Below the pieces are notes generated by a model, which made no database searches, was not told the DNA's origin, and saw nothing but the letters and a program-made list of their open reading frames with translations. The translations under genes were made by a program, and so were the position numbers. A DNA stretch of 64,000 nucleotides from Flavobacterium johnsoniae UW101 (lineage in GTDB: Bacteria; Bacteroidota; Bacteroidia; Flavobacteriales; Flavobacteriaceae): the NCBI RefSeq assembly GCF_000016645.1, contig NC_009441.1, positions 5,146,001 to 5,210,000 on the forward strand, written 5' to 3'. Below are positions 17,207 through 26,275 of this stretch, piece after piece (within the stretch, counting starts at the first letter, position 1; each line of letters starts with the position of its first letter).

Positions 17207-18994
17207 ATGAAACTCTCTTTTAAAATAGCAGCTTTCCTTTTAATTATCTCCCTTCCTATTTTCGGGCAAAGCAAAAAAGCAACTCTAATCGTTCATCATG
17301 CTGTAATTCATACTTTAGACAATAAAAATACAATCGTTGAAGCCATGGCTGTCGCCGATGGAAGAATCCTAAAAACAGGGAAAAACAGCGAAATCTTAAA
17401 ATTAAAAGACAAAAAAACAACCCTAATCGATGCTAAAGGGAAAACCATTATTCCCGGAATATTCGATTCTCATATGCACATCATCCGTGGAGGAAGATTT
17501 TACAATACCGAATTACGCTGGGACGGCGTTCGTTCCTTAAAAAGAGCTTTGGCCATGCTGAAAGAACAAGCACAAAGAACTCCAAAAGGACAATGGGTTC
17601 GTGTGGTAGGCGGATGGAATGCTTATCAGTTTGAAGAAAAAAGACTTCCTACCTTAGCCGAAATCAACGAAGCAACTGGCGATGTTCCAGCTTTTATTCT
17701 TCATTTATATGGACACGCCTATTTGAACAAAGCAGGTTTAGAAACTTTGAAAATTGATGCCAATACACCAAATCCAAATGCGGGATTGATTGAAAAAGAT
17801 TCAAACGGAAATCCAACCGGATTGTTAGCTGCAGAACCAAATGCTTTTATTTTATACTCTACCCTTGCCAAACTTCCAGAATTGACGCAAGAAGAAAAAT
17901 TCAATTCGACCAAACAATTTATGACCGAAATGAACCGTCTTGGCGTAACCGCTATTATGGATGCAGGAGGCGGATTCCAAAACTTTCCAGACGATTACGG
18001 CGTAACAAACGGTTTGTGCAAAGACAGCGATTTAACGATCAGAATGCCTTATTATTTGTTTGCTCAAAAAGCAGGAACAGAATTAAATGATTACACAAAA
18101 TGGATGCAGACAGTCGAAATTGGCGAAGGCTGTGACGACGATCATCATTCAGATAAAGTAGAATATCACGTTCAGGGTGCAGGAGAAAATTTAGTTATGA
18201 GTGCCGGAGATTTTGAAAACTTCGACAAACCAAGACCAGAATTAAGCCCAGCGATGGAAGGTCAGTTAAAAGAAGTTTTATCCTTATTAGTAAAAAACAG
18301 ATGGCCGTTTAGAATTCACGCAACTTATAACGAAAGCATTACAAGATTTTTAAATGTAATTGAAGACATTAATAAAGAAACACCTTTAAACGGACTTTTA
18401 TGGTTCTTTGATCACGCCGAAACAGTTTCTACAGAAAATTTAAAACGTATTAAAGCTTTAAACGGCGGTATTGCAATTCAGCACAGAATGGCGTATCAAG
18501 GTGAAAGTTTCATTAAAAGATATGGAAAAACAGCTGCTGCAAACACAGTTCCGCTAAAGAAAATGTTCGAATTAGGAATTAAAGTAGGAATGGGAACAGA
18601 CGGAACCCGTGTAGCAAGTTACAATCCGTGGGTTGGTTTATACTGGCTTACAACCGGAAAAACTTTAGGAGGTTTAAAATACATGAACGACGAGAATATT
18701 GTAGACCGAACAACAGCTTTAAAATTGTTCACTTACGGAAGCGCACAATTAATCAATATTGAAAAAGACAGAGGAATGCTGACTGCAGATAAACTAGCTG
18801 ATTTCTCAATCCTTTCTGATGATTATTTTACTACTTCTGAAGAAAATATCTTAAACATCGAATCAAAACTTACAGTTGTAAACGGTAAAGCAGTTTATGC
18901 TGATAATGACTTTAGAACTTTTGTAAACGAAAAACCAAAAGCAATTCCAGACTGGAGTCCGGTAAATTACTTTGGAGGTTATCAAAAAAATTAA
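17207..18994 (+). CDS. Secreted amidohydrolase (YtcJ-like, amidohydrolase 3)
   Basis: Metal-dependent hydrolase (595 aa) with a signal peptide (1-21, ending IFGQ). The metal motif DSHMH with ligands His89 and His91 opens the TIM barrel, further ligand candidates are in FDHAE and GMGTDGTRV, and the C-terminal ADFSILSDD belongs to the composite beta-sandwich typical of the family. Members hydrolyse C-N bonds in varied cyclic or acyl-amino compounds; the substrate here is unknown. The porin gene follows after 6 bp, so both are probably one transcript. Confidence 0.88.
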   Translation: MKLSFKIAAFLLIISLPIFGQSKKATLIVHHAVIHTLDNKNTIVEAMAVADGRILKTGKNSEILKLKDKKTTLIDAKGKTIIPGIFDSHMHIIRGGRFYNTELRWDGVRSLKRALAMLKEQAQRTPKGQWVRVVGGWNAYQFEEKRLPTLAEINEATGDVPAFILHLYGHAYLNKAGLETLKIDANTPNPNAGLIEKDSNGNPTGLLAAEPNAFILYSTLAKLPELTQEEKFNSTKQFMTEMNRLGVTAIMDAGGGFQNFPDDYGVTNGLCKDSDLTIRMPYYLFAQKAGTELNDYTKWMQTVEIGEGCDDDHHSDKVEYHVQGAGENLVMSAGDFENFDKPRPELSPAMEGQLKEVLSLLVKNRWPFRIHATYNESITRFLNVIEDINKETPLNGLLWFFDHAETVSTENLKRIKALNGGIAIQHRMAYQGESFIKRYGKTAAANTVPLKKMFELGIKVGMGTDGTRVASYNPWVGLYWLTTGKTLGGLKYMNDENIVDRTTALKLFTYGSAQLINIEKDRGMLTADKLADFSILSDDYFTTSEENILNIESKLTVVNGKAVYADNDFRTFVNEKPKAIPDWSPVNYFGGYQKN

Positions 18995-19000
18995 TTCAAA

Positions 19001-20368
19001 ATGAAAAACACATTCTTCTTATTGTTGCTTTTGGGAATCTTTTTTTATGCAAACGCACAACAAAAACCAGTTTTCCAAAAGCTGCGATATGAGGATGATT
19101 TCACTTATCTAAAAGCTGATTCGACGAAAACTCCATACGAGAAAATCAAATATATTCCGTTAGGAAAAAACGATAAATATTATGCTTCAATTGGCGGAGA
19201 AGCAAGACTGCAGTATACTTACACCGTTAACAATAAATGGGGAGACGAATCTGACGATGATGGGTATTTACTTTCTCGTTATCTGCTTCATGCAAATGTT
19301 CAACTGGGCGTTTTTAGAACATTTTTTCAATTGCAAAGCAGTTTAGCAAACGGCAAAACAGATCCAAGTCCGGTTGATGAAAATCAGTTAGATATACATC
19401 AGGCTTTTTTGGATATAGATTTTATCCGAAAAGAAAATGAACAGTTAACCCTGCGTTTCGGAAGACAAGAAATGTCATACGGTTCCCAGCGTTTGGTTGC
19501 TGTACGAGAAGGTCCAAACAGCCGGCTTGCTTTTGACGGATTGAAACTATTTTATAAAAAAAACAATTGGCAGTCAGATGCTTTTTTTACACATCCTATT
19601 GCCAATAAACAAGGAACTTTTAATGATAGTTTTAATGAAAATGCCAAATTTTGGGGAAGTTATACGGTAATTCATAAAGTGCCGTTTATTCAAAACATCG
19701 ATTTATATTATTTGGGTTTATGGAAAAGCCGAGCTGTTTTTGATGATGCCGTTGGTGCAGAAAACAGACAATCGATTGGAACACGAATCTGGAAAAACAA
19801 AGGAAACTGGAAATACGATTTTGAAGGTGTTTACCAGTTCGGGAACATCAATCAAAGGACAATTTCAGCCTGGACCATTTCTTCTTTTGCTTGTTATACT
19901 TTCGAAAACATAAAATACACTCCGGAAATTGGATTAAAAACAGAAATCATTTCAGGAGATAAAAATTCTGGCGATGGCTATTTACAAACTTTCAATCCGT
20001 TATATCCAAGAGGCGCTTATTTTGGATTAGTTGCCCTTATAGGTCCATCAAATTTAGTTGACGTTCATCCTTCAATTAATTTTAGTTTATCTGAAAAATG
20101 GGGACTCGGAATTGATTATGATATTTTCTGGAGACAAACCATAAGTGATGGTATATACGCACCAAACATGCAGCTTTTATATTCAGGAAAAGATACAACG
20201 GAACGTTTTATAGGTTCACAGTTAATATCAAATGTAAACTACGATATGAATAATCATTTAGGTTTTACATTAGAAACTGGCTGGTTTAATGCAGGTTCAT
20301 TTTTAAAAGAAGTCGGTTCAGGAAAAGATTATTTTTATGCAGCATTGACGGCACAATTTAAATTTTAA
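19001..20368 (+). CDS. Alginate-export-type outer-membrane porin
   Basis: Beta-barrel protein (455 aa) with a signal peptide (1-19) and the alginate-export domain, including LRFGRQEMSYGSQRLVAVREGPNSRLAFDG-type sequence (about residues 155-185). It ends in an aromatic residue (AQFKF), as outer-membrane barrels do. In this setting it is unlikely to export alginate and more likely forms a pore for the substrate or product of the amidohydrolase just upstream; that is inference. Its last 16 codons plus the following 56 bp are repeated three more times behind the gene. Confidence 0.85.
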   Translation: MKNTFFLLLLLGIFFYANAQQKPVFQKLRYEDDFTYLKADSTKTPYEKIKYIPLGKNDKYYASIGGEARLQYTYTVNNKWGDESDDDGYLLSRYLLHANVQLGVFRTFFQLQSSLANGKTDPSPVDENQLDIHQAFLDIDFIRKENEQLTLRFGRQEMSYGSQRLVAVREGPNSRLAFDGLKLFYKKNNWQSDAFFTHPIANKQGTFNDSFNENAKFWGSYTVIHKVPFIQNIDLYYLGLWKSRAVFDDAVGAENRQSIGTRIWKNKGNWKYDFEGVYQFGNINQRTISAWTISSFACYTFENIKYTPEIGLKTEIISGDKNSGDGYLQTFNPLYPRGAYFGLVALIGPSNLVDVHPSINFSLSEKWGLGIDYDIFWRQTISDGIYAPNMQLLYSGKDTTERFIGSQLISNVNYDMNNHLGFTLETGWFNAGSFLKEVGSGKDYFYAALTAQFKF

Positions 20369-20678
20369 TAAAGAACCGTAGGTTCGGTACATCTTGTAGG
20401 GATGGATTTTAATCCGTCCAATTAGGAAAAGATTATTTTTATGCAGCATTGACGGCACAATTTAAATTTTAATAAAGAACCGTAGGTTCGGTACATCTTT
20501 TAGGGACGGATTAAAATCCGTCCAATTAGGAAAAGATTATTTTTATGCGGCGTTGACGGCACAATTTAAATTTTAATAAAGAACCGTAGGTTCGGCACAT
20601 CTTGTAGGGATGGATTTTAATCCGTCCATAAATCAAGAATATTTTTATGCGGCGCTGAAAGCACAATTTAAATTTTAA
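20321..20678. repeat. Tandem 104-bp repeat copying the 3' end of the porin gene
   Basis: Units begin at 20,321, 20,425, 20,529 and 20,633 (last one partial), exactly 104 bp apart. Each holds the codons for the porin's last residues and its stop (TTTAAATTTTAA), then GAACCGTAGGTTCGG and a palindrome such as GGACGGATTAAAATCCGTCC (20,504-20,523). Only the first unit is in the open frame; the rest are untranslated. The block covers nearly all of the 335-bp gap to the next gene. Confidence 0.93.
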
Positions 20679-20703
20679 ATTTGTGTAATTCAAAATCCTA
20701 AAA

Positions 20704-21261
20704 ATGGAGAAAACATATTCGGTTGTATTTTATTCTAAAACATTGGTTGAGCCTGTTAAAAAATTGAAAGACTTTTTAAGAAGCAAAATTAAATGGTACA
20801 ACAGCTGTAATTCTGAAGCACATATTACGATTTGTGAATTTACAATTGATGAATCAAAGCTTGATTCCATCAAACAAAAGCTTGCCAAAATTTCAGATAC
20901 TTTTACACCTTTTCAAGTAAATTTAGATCATTTTGATTCCTTTCCAAAAGCCGGTGCTTTTTTTATTGGTGTAAATGACGATTCAAAAAATAATCTTGTA
21001 CCCATCATGAAAAAGACTCACGAAACTTTAAAACCTTTAAAGCATAAAAGTGATAATCCACATCTGTCAATTGGACGAAAATTAACTCCTGAAAACCTTA
21101 AAATTGCTTCTGAACTTTTTACCACAATTGACCTTCAATTTGAGTGCAATGAAATTGTTTTAAGAGAATTTGATCCCCTAGTAAAACAGTTTTTTGTAAT
21201 TGATTCTTTTAAATTTGGAAGTAATCCAGAACCTGAGTTTGTTCAGGGAAGACTTTTTTAA
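20704..21261 (+). CDS. 2H phosphoesterase (2'-5' RNA ligase family)
   Basis: 185-aa protein with the two H-x-T/S motifs of the 2H phosphoesterase superfamily: His40-Ile-Thr42 in AHITICEF and His120-Leu-Ser122 in PHLSIGRKL. Such enzymes act on 2'-5' bonds or cyclic phosphates of RNA or nucleotides. The substrate is not predictable. It stands alone; its stop codon lies inside the left inverted repeat at 21,260. Confidence 0.83.
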   Translation: MEKTYSVVFYSKTLVEPVKKLKDFLRSKIKWYNSCNSEAHITICEFTIDESKLDSIKQKLAKISDTFTPFQVNLDHFDSFPKAGAFFIGVNDDSKNNLVPIMKKTHETLKPLKHKSDNPHLSIGRKLTPENLKIASELFTTIDLQFECNEIVLREFDPLVKQFFVIDSFKFGSNPEPEFVQGRLF

Positions 21262-21298
21262 CCGCAAAGAGCGCAAAGATTTACGCAAGGTTAGCAAA
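21260..21298. repeat. Left arm of an inverted repeat pair
   Basis: This 39-bp stretch starts AACCGCAAAGAGCGCAAAG and matches in inverted orientation, at about 34 of 40 positions, the copy at 22,391-22,430. The pair brackets a single gene. Another inverted pair of the same family forms 23,448-23,563. Confidence 0.75.
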
Positions 21299-21441
21299 CC
21301 ATATTGAACATAGCCAATAACTTTAACCATTGGAGTACCAAGTCTATAATCTTTTGAATAATCATTTTTCACAATTCAATATTTAAAAAAGAAGGTTTTT
21401 ACTTACTTTTTAATATTTTTGCTGATTAAAATTAATTAAGC

Positions 21442-22359
21442 ATGGAAAATTTAATTATTCCCTTATTAGGAAAATCTCTTAAATCAAAAGAAATACTTTC
21501 ATTTATACGTCAATATAACTTACCCGCTAATCCAAAGATAGAATTGGATTATTTAGGTGATATTTTTGAAAGTAAGTCAGCAAATGAAAAATCTGGAATT
21601 TATATGACTTTTGAAGGCTATAAAAGATTTAAATATGGATATGGAGAACCTGCTGAAATTATTAAAAATCCTGACAAAAGCCTTTTCTTGACCGAGATAA
21701 GTCTTGAAAACGACTATACTAACAATAAAATACCATCTATTATTAAATTCCCTTTTGGCTTAATACAAGGTGATGATTATAAAACAGTGGTAAATAAGAT
21801 TGGTAAAAAACCAAATAAAAAAGGCGTTTCTTCTTATGGTAAATATTATTGGACAGAATTTGATGACTATCGAATTTTAACGGCCTTTGATAAAGATTTG
21901 GAAATACTCATTTGGATTAGAATTAAAAAATTAACACTACAAGAAAAAGAAAAAATAAGGCTTAAAAAATTTCTAAATCAGCAAAGTAAAAATATTAATC
22001 CTGATAATGCAGATTTAATTTTAAGTTTCTTGTACAAATTACCAACTATTGAATGGGAAAAGAGAAGAAAAAATGGAGATAAAGAATTTACCAAAGAGAA
22101 AATCGGTCTAATTGAAACTTTATTAAAAGATTATATAAATACATTAATAAAACTTACAAAAGAAAAAAAGGCTTCCTCTATCTTTAATTCAATAAAAAAA
22201 CTAGTCCTTGCAATTAATAAAATTAATCCTAAATATGATTATTTCATTGAAACAATGGAAAGAGAAGAACTTTGCCAATTTATCAATGATATTATAAGGA
22301 ACACTGGACTTGAATTTGAAGCCAATTTTGATCTAACAGAAGAATGGCGTGAATGGTAA
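21442..22359 (+). CDS. Unknown two-part protein, immunity-like
   Basis: 305 aa, cytoplasmic (no signal peptide or TM). Residues 1-165 contain aromatic and glycine-rich segments such as IKFPFGLIQGDD and YGKYYWTEFDDYRILTAFDKDLEI, a style seen in immunity proteins of polymorphic toxin systems. Residues 175-305 are helical and end in EREELCQFINDI and LTEEWREW, also frequent in such proteins. No toxin gene is adjacent. The gene is more AT-rich than its neighbours and lies between inverted repeats, suggesting acquisition. The immunity role is a guess from sequence style. Confidence 0.7.
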   Translation: MENLIIPLLGKSLKSKEILSFIRQYNLPANPKIELDYLGDIFESKSANEKSGIYMTFEGYKRFKYGYGEPAEIIKNPDKSLFLTEISLENDYTNNKIPSIIKFPFGLIQGDDYKTVVNKIGKKPNKKGVSSYGKYYWTEFDDYRILTAFDKDLEILIWIRIKKLTLQEKEKIRLKKFLNQQSKNINPDNADLILSFLYKLPTIEWEKRRKNGDKEFTKEKIGLIETLLKDYINTLIKLTKEKKASSIFNSIKKLVLAINKINPKYDYFIETMEREELCQFINDIIRNTGLEFEANFDLTEEWREW

Positions 22360-22390
22360 ATAGCAAACATTCTAAGCCAATCCAAAAAAC

Positions 22391-22430
22391 TTTGCGAACC
22401 TTGCGTAAAATCTTTGCGCTATTCGCAGTT
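22391..22430. repeat. Right arm of an inverted repeat pair
   Basis: It reads TTTGCGAACCTTGCGTAAAA and onward, the reverse complement of the arm at 21,260-21,298 with a few mismatches and one extra base. Confidence 0.75.
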
Positions 22431-22454
22431 AAACTCACGAAGCATATTTTTCCG

Positions 22455-22462
22455 TATATTTG
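22455..22462 (+). promoter_or_regulatory. -7 element of the second AraC gene
   Basis: TATATTTG lies 20 bp before the ATG at 22,483. Because it is downstream of the other possible start (22,414), it favours the shorter protein. Confidence 0.55.
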
Positions 22463-22482
22463 AATTTTACAATTCACGAATT

Positions 22483-23406
22483 ATGAAATCTTTAGATTCA
22501 TTTTACCAGGATATTACCGAAGGTTCAACAGTAGAGCCCACTTCCCTATTACCAAACGACATTCAAAAAGAGATTGGCCATTTTAATGTTTTTGATATTA
22601 AAGAACTTCTGGAACGTATGAAAGGAAAGCCTGGAATGCCTTATGACAGAAGAGCTTATTACAAAATAAGTTTGATTAGAGGGAAAAACAGAGCCGAATA
22701 TGCTGATAAAATAATCGACATTGAAAAACAGGGATTGTTATTTGCAACTCCAAAAATTCCCTACAATTATTTACCGCAGGATACCAATCAGGGCGGACAG
22801 TTTTGTGTATTTACAAGCGAGTTTTTATCTAAAAGTAAAAGCGGTATTGATTTAGACGAACTTCCAATTTTTGCTTCAGACGGTTATCCTATTTTTCAGT
22901 TATCAGATGAAGAAGTCGAAGAAGTTGCTTTGATTTTCAAAAAGATACAAAAAGAAATCAATTCTGATTATATTTATAAATACGATTTAATCCGAAATTA
23001 TGTCGCTGAATTAATTCATTTCGGACAAAAATTGCAGCCTATAACAGCACTTTATTCTAAACACAATTCGGCAGCAAGAGTTTCGTCTTTATTTGCCGAA
23101 TTATTAGAAAGACAATTTCCTATAGAATCGCCAAATCAACGTTTAGAACTAAGAACTGCGAAGGATTTTGCAGAACGATTATCGGTTCACGTCAATCATT
23201 TAAATAAAGTTTTAAAAGAAAACACTGGAAAAACCACAACCGAATTAATCAGTACCAGATTAACAAACGAAGCAAAAATACTTTTAAAGCAGACAGACTG
23301 GAATATTTCTGAAATCGCCTATTCGCTTGGTTTTGAAGAATTAGCACATTTTTCAAACTTCTTTAAAAAACAAACTTCTTACACGCCGATTGCTTTTAGA
23401 GCTTAA
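22483..23406 (+). CDS. AraC-family transcriptional regulator
   Basis: 307 aa from the ATG at 22,483; a longer frame from 22,414 would start upstream of the -7 box and inside the repeat. The first 200 residues hold a cupin-like sensing region of the type that includes FATPKIPYNYLP and GQFCVFTSEFL; residues 210-307 are the double HTH ending ISEIAYSLGFEELAHFSNFFKKQTSYTPIAFR. This subgroup often lies beside short-chain dehydrogenases, and one follows here at 23,709, a plausible target. The effector is unknown. Confidence 0.88.
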   Translation: MKSLDSFYQDITEGSTVEPTSLLPNDIQKEIGHFNVFDIKELLERMKGKPGMPYDRRAYYKISLIRGKNRAEYADKIIDIEKQGLLFATPKIPYNYLPQDTNQGGQFCVFTSEFLSKSKSGIDLDELPIFASDGYPIFQLSDEEVEEVALIFKKIQKEINSDYIYKYDLIRNYVAELIHFGQKLQPITALYSKHNSAARVSSLFAELLERQFPIESPNQRLELRTAKDFAERLSVHVNHLNKVLKENTGKTTTELISTRLTNEAKILLKQTDWNISEIAYSLGFEELAHFSNFFKKQTSYTPIAFRA

Positions 23407-23447
23407 ATTTTGTTGCAAGTTTCAAGTTGATATTCTTTGTGTGTTTT

Positions 23448-23563
23448 AACCGCAAAGAGCGCAAGGTTTTTTCTAAGCTTTATGTTATATAAACATAAAG
23501 TTCGCAAAGCTTTACATAAAAAACTTTGCGAACCTTGCGTAATCCCTAGCGTTCTTTGCGGTT
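23448..23563. repeat. Imperfect palindromic element, same family as 21,260/22,391
   Basis: The left arm starts AACCGCAAAGAGCGCAAGG; the right arm ends GCGTTCTTTGCGGTT, with CTTTGCGAACCTTGCG inside. The two arms can fold into a long hairpin. It occupies the middle of the 302-bp gap between the AraC and SDR genes; nothing else is seen there. Confidence 0.75.
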
Positions 23564-23708
23564 AAGCCTGAAGCTTGGAATTTGAAACTTCTAAAAATTG
23601 GGATTTATCACTTGTGATTTGAATTTCGCAAACATCGGTTTGATATTTACAATTCCCCAAGTCTGCTTCGCTCCTACCTTTGTCTAATCAAATTAAAAGA
23701 TCGAAAAG

Positions 23709-24434
23709 ATGAATTTATCAAACAACAAAATTTTAATTACGGGAGGTGCAAGCGGTATCGGACTTGGACTTACCGAACGATTTATTCAGGAAAACAATAC
23801 CGTGATTATTTGCGGCAGAAGAGAATCAGTTTTAAATGACGTTAAAGCAAAATTCCCTTCAGTAATTACAAAAGTATGCGACCTTTCTAAAGAAGAAGAC
23901 CGCACCGCACTTTATGAATGGATTGCAGCTAATCATCCTGATTTAAACGTATTAATCAACAATGCCGGAATTCAAAACTGGATGTCGATTACGGATACTG
24001 ATTTTTATGCAAACATGAAAAATGAGCTGACTACCAACATTGAAGCTCCACTGCATTTAACTTCACTATTTATTCAGTTACAATCTCTAAAAACGGTAAT
24101 GAATGTAACTTCTGGATTGGCATTTTCACCATTTGCAAAAGTTCCGGTTTATTCGGCTACAAAAGCGTTTTTTAGATCGTTTACACTTTCACTTCGTCAT
24201 TTATTAAAAGAAAAAAACATCGAAGTAATCGAAATTATTCCGCCGGCATTAAACACAGATTTGGGTGGAATTGGTCTTCACGACGCACATCCAAGCGTAA
24301 GCAGTTTTATAGAATCAATTTTTGAACAGTTGAAAGAAGGAAGACAAGAACTTACTTTTGGAACCAGCGAAACGAGATTAAATGCAAGCGTTCCAGAATT
24401 AAAAGCGTCATTTAACGCATTACACGATAACTGA
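23709..24434 (+). CDS. SDR oxidoreductase (DltE-like)
   Basis: Short-chain dehydrogenase (241 aa) with TGGASGIG (11-18), NNAG (84-87), Ser135, Tyr148 and Lys152. The N-terminal NLSNNKILITGGASGIG and the lack of a long C-terminal extension fit the DltE-like subgroup of uncertain substrate. It is probably controlled by the AraC regulator just upstream. Confidence 0.85.
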   Translation: MNLSNNKILITGGASGIGLGLTERFIQENNTVIICGRRESVLNDVKAKFPSVITKVCDLSKEEDRTALYEWIAANHPDLNVLINNAGIQNWMSITDTDFYANMKNELTTNIEAPLHLTSLFIQLQSLKTVMNVTSGLAFSPFAKVPVYSATKAFFRSFTLSLRHLLKEKNIEVIEIIPPALNTDLGGIGLHDAHPSVSSFIESIFEQLKEGRQELTFGTSETRLNASVPELKASFNALHDN

Positions 24435-24444
24435 AATTAATTTT

Positions 24445-24624
24445 AAACACATAGAAACATAGCTATTGTAAACGCATAAAAGGCATTTCATTTATTAAAA
24501 CAAACATAGAAATGCAGCTAAAAAGAAACTTAATTTATCTAAATCTCACATTGTTATGTGTTAGAAACTAGTTTCTTTTTACAATCTTTTCAAATCAAAA
24601 TAAAATCTATGTTTCTATGTGTTT
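24445..24624. repeat. Palindrome-ended dispersed element, copy A (180 bp)
   Basis: Ends are AAACACATAGAAACATAG (24,445-24,462) and its exact reverse complement (24,607-24,624). Inside are AAAAGGCATTTCA and AGAAACTAGTTTCTTTT. A second copy in the opposite orientation lies at 53,204-53,354. No frame is encoded; it fills most of the 293-bp gap. Confidence 0.85.
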
Positions 24625-24727
24625 AAAAATAATCATATCATAAAGGTCTTCGACTTCGCTCAGACTGACAGAAAAACAACAACAAATAATTCACAATTAA
24701 CAACTCACAATTCATAATTAAATAAAT

Positions 24728-25492
24728 ATGGCAGTAAATACAAAAACAGCTCTGGTTACAGGAGGAAGCAGAGGTTTAGGAAAAAATATGGCAATTGCGA
24801 TTGCAAAGAAAGGAATCGACGTAATTATTACGTACAACAGCAAAAAAGAAGAAGCTGATTTAGTAGTAAAAGAAATCGAAAGTTTAGGTCAAAAAGCGGC
24901 TGCACTTCAATTAAATGTTGCTGAATCAAATACTTTTGATGCTTTCTACAAAGAAGTAGAATCAACTTTAAAAAACACTTTTAAAACAGACAAATTTGAC
25001 TTTTTAATCAACAATGCCGGAATTGGAATTCACAATTCTTTCATTGGAACAACTGAAGCTGAATTTGATCAATTAACTAACATTCAGTTTAAAGGTCCGT
25101 TCTTCTTAACTCAAAAAGGTTTAAACGTAATGAATGATGGCGGCGGAATCGTAAATATTTCTACAGGTTTAGCCAGATTCTCATTTCCGGGTTATGCTGC
25201 TTATGCTTCTATGAAAGGTGCCATTGAAACTTTAACTAAATATCAGGCAAAAGAACTTGGAGCAAGAAAAATCAGAGTTAATGTCGTGGCTCCAGGCGCT
25301 ATCGAAACAGATTTTGGAGGCGGAGTGGTTCGCGACAATGAGCAGATGAACCAGCAGATTGCTTCAGTAACTGCTCTTGGAAGAGTTGGTTTACCAGATG
25401 ATATTGGCGGTGTTGTTGCCTTTTTATGTACCGAAGAGGCTCGCTGGATAAACGCACAAAGAATCGAAGCTTCTGGGGGAATGATGCTTTAA
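24728..25492 (+). CDS. SDR family oxidoreductase
   Basis: Classical SDR (254 aa) with TGGSRGLG (11-18), NNAG (95-98), Ser145, Tyr159 and Lys163, and the conserved NVVAPGAIETDF stretch. Similar to 3-oxoacyl-ACP-reductase-like SDRs in Bacteroidota; the substrate is unknown. Being the second SDR behind the AraC gene it may be co-regulated, but element A lies between them. Confidence 0.88.
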   Translation: MAVNTKTALVTGGSRGLGKNMAIAIAKKGIDVIITYNSKKEEADLVVKEIESLGQKAAALQLNVAESNTFDAFYKEVESTLKNTFKTDKFDFLINNAGIGIHNSFIGTTEAEFDQLTNIQFKGPFFLTQKGLNVMNDGGGIVNISTGLARFSFPGYAAYASMKGAIETLTKYQAKELGARKIRVNVVAPGAIETDFGGGVVRDNEQMNQQIASVTALGRVGLPDDIGGVVAFLCTEEARWINAQRIEASGGMML

Positions 25493-25493
25493 T

Positions 25494-25641
25494 GAATGGT
25501 TTATGGTTAATGGTTAATGGTTGATGGTTTATTGTTGATGGTTGATAGTTGATGTTTTATTGCTAATGGTTAATGGTTAATTGTTTATAGTTCATCAACA
25601 TAATTCATAATTCATAATTCATAATTCATAATTCATAACTC
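25494..25641. repeat. Low-complexity tandem words
   Basis: TGGTTAA/TGGTTGA-type words repeat irregularly to about 25,590, followed by five copies of ATAATTC (about 25,602-25,640). No frame; likely replication slippage. Confidence 0.8.
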
Positions 25642-25652
25642 TTAAAAAAACA

Positions 25653-25686
25653 AAACCCGATAAGCTTTAAAAAACTTATCGGGTTT
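25653..25686. terminator. Terminator between convergent genes
   Basis: AAACCCGATAAG pairs perfectly with CTTATCGGGTTT (12 bp) with an A-rich loop, between the SDR and the PepSY-like gene. Confidence 0.8.
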
Positions 25687-25725
25687 GCCGTTTCAAATAT
25701 AATTGAATTAGTAAGTATTCTTTAT

Positions 25726-26184
25726 TTAGTCTTTTTGAATTGAGACATCAAATCCGCCGTTTTTATCAAAAACAACATCATAGAATTTTGAATCTTTTTC
25801 TACTCCTACTTCATAAGTGGTTTGATTTTTATCATCTACTACAACCGAAACTTCTTTTATCGCTTTGGCTGCATAATTTTTCTTCAAATAAGTCTGTGCT
25901 TTAACAGGAAGCTGACTTAACGGAATTTGTAATTCGTATGCTTTTAAAACTCCTAAATTGTCATAAACCGCAAGAGCTTTAGTATTTTTATCGGTATTAA
26001 ATTTGGCTTCGTACCTAATTTCGTCGTCGTCATCTCCAACATATCTTACAGACCATACGGGAACTTTATTAGGATATTCTTTTTCAAATGTAAACCTCAC
26101 TTTTTCTGGCGGTGTTACAACATTATTTTGTCCGATAATAAACCCGCTCCATAATAAAACTATAAGTAAGAATACGTTTTTCAT
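25726..26184 (-). CDS. Secreted PepSY-like protein
   Basis: 152 aa with a signal peptide (1-18, ending FIIGQ). The body shows the PepSY-like repeat pattern: EYPNKVPVWSVRYVGDDDDEIRYEAKF and later VKAQTYLKKNYAAKAIKEVSVVVDDKNQTTYEVGV, i.e. two related alpha/beta units. Such periplasmic proteins are often near two-component systems and efflux genes in Flavobacteria. It lies 91 bp downstream of the LytTR regulator on the same strand. Function unknown. Confidence 0.8.
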   Translation of the reverse strand: MKNVFLLIVLLWSGFIIGQNNVVTPPEKVRFTFEKEYPNKVPVWSVRYVGDDDDEIRYEAKFNTDKNTKALAVYDNLGVLKAYELQIPLSQLPVKAQTYLKKNYAAKAIKEVSVVVDDKNQTTYEVGVEKDSKFYDVVFDKNGGFDVSIQKD

Positions 26185-26275
26185 GACCTGAATATTTAAA
26201 TTGAAAAATCGAAAACCTTATACTAAAAGTATTACTTTTAAAATAAATTTCAAATATTTTTTATTAAAAATAATA

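Noticed and set aside
21260..22430. Insertion sequence
   Set aside because: Inverted repeats are present, but the enclosed protein has no transposase motif and no clear target duplication was seen.
25494..25641. Functional iteron or origin
   Set aside because: Words are irregular in length and sequence and no replication gene or DnaA boxes are adjacent; simple slippage explains it.
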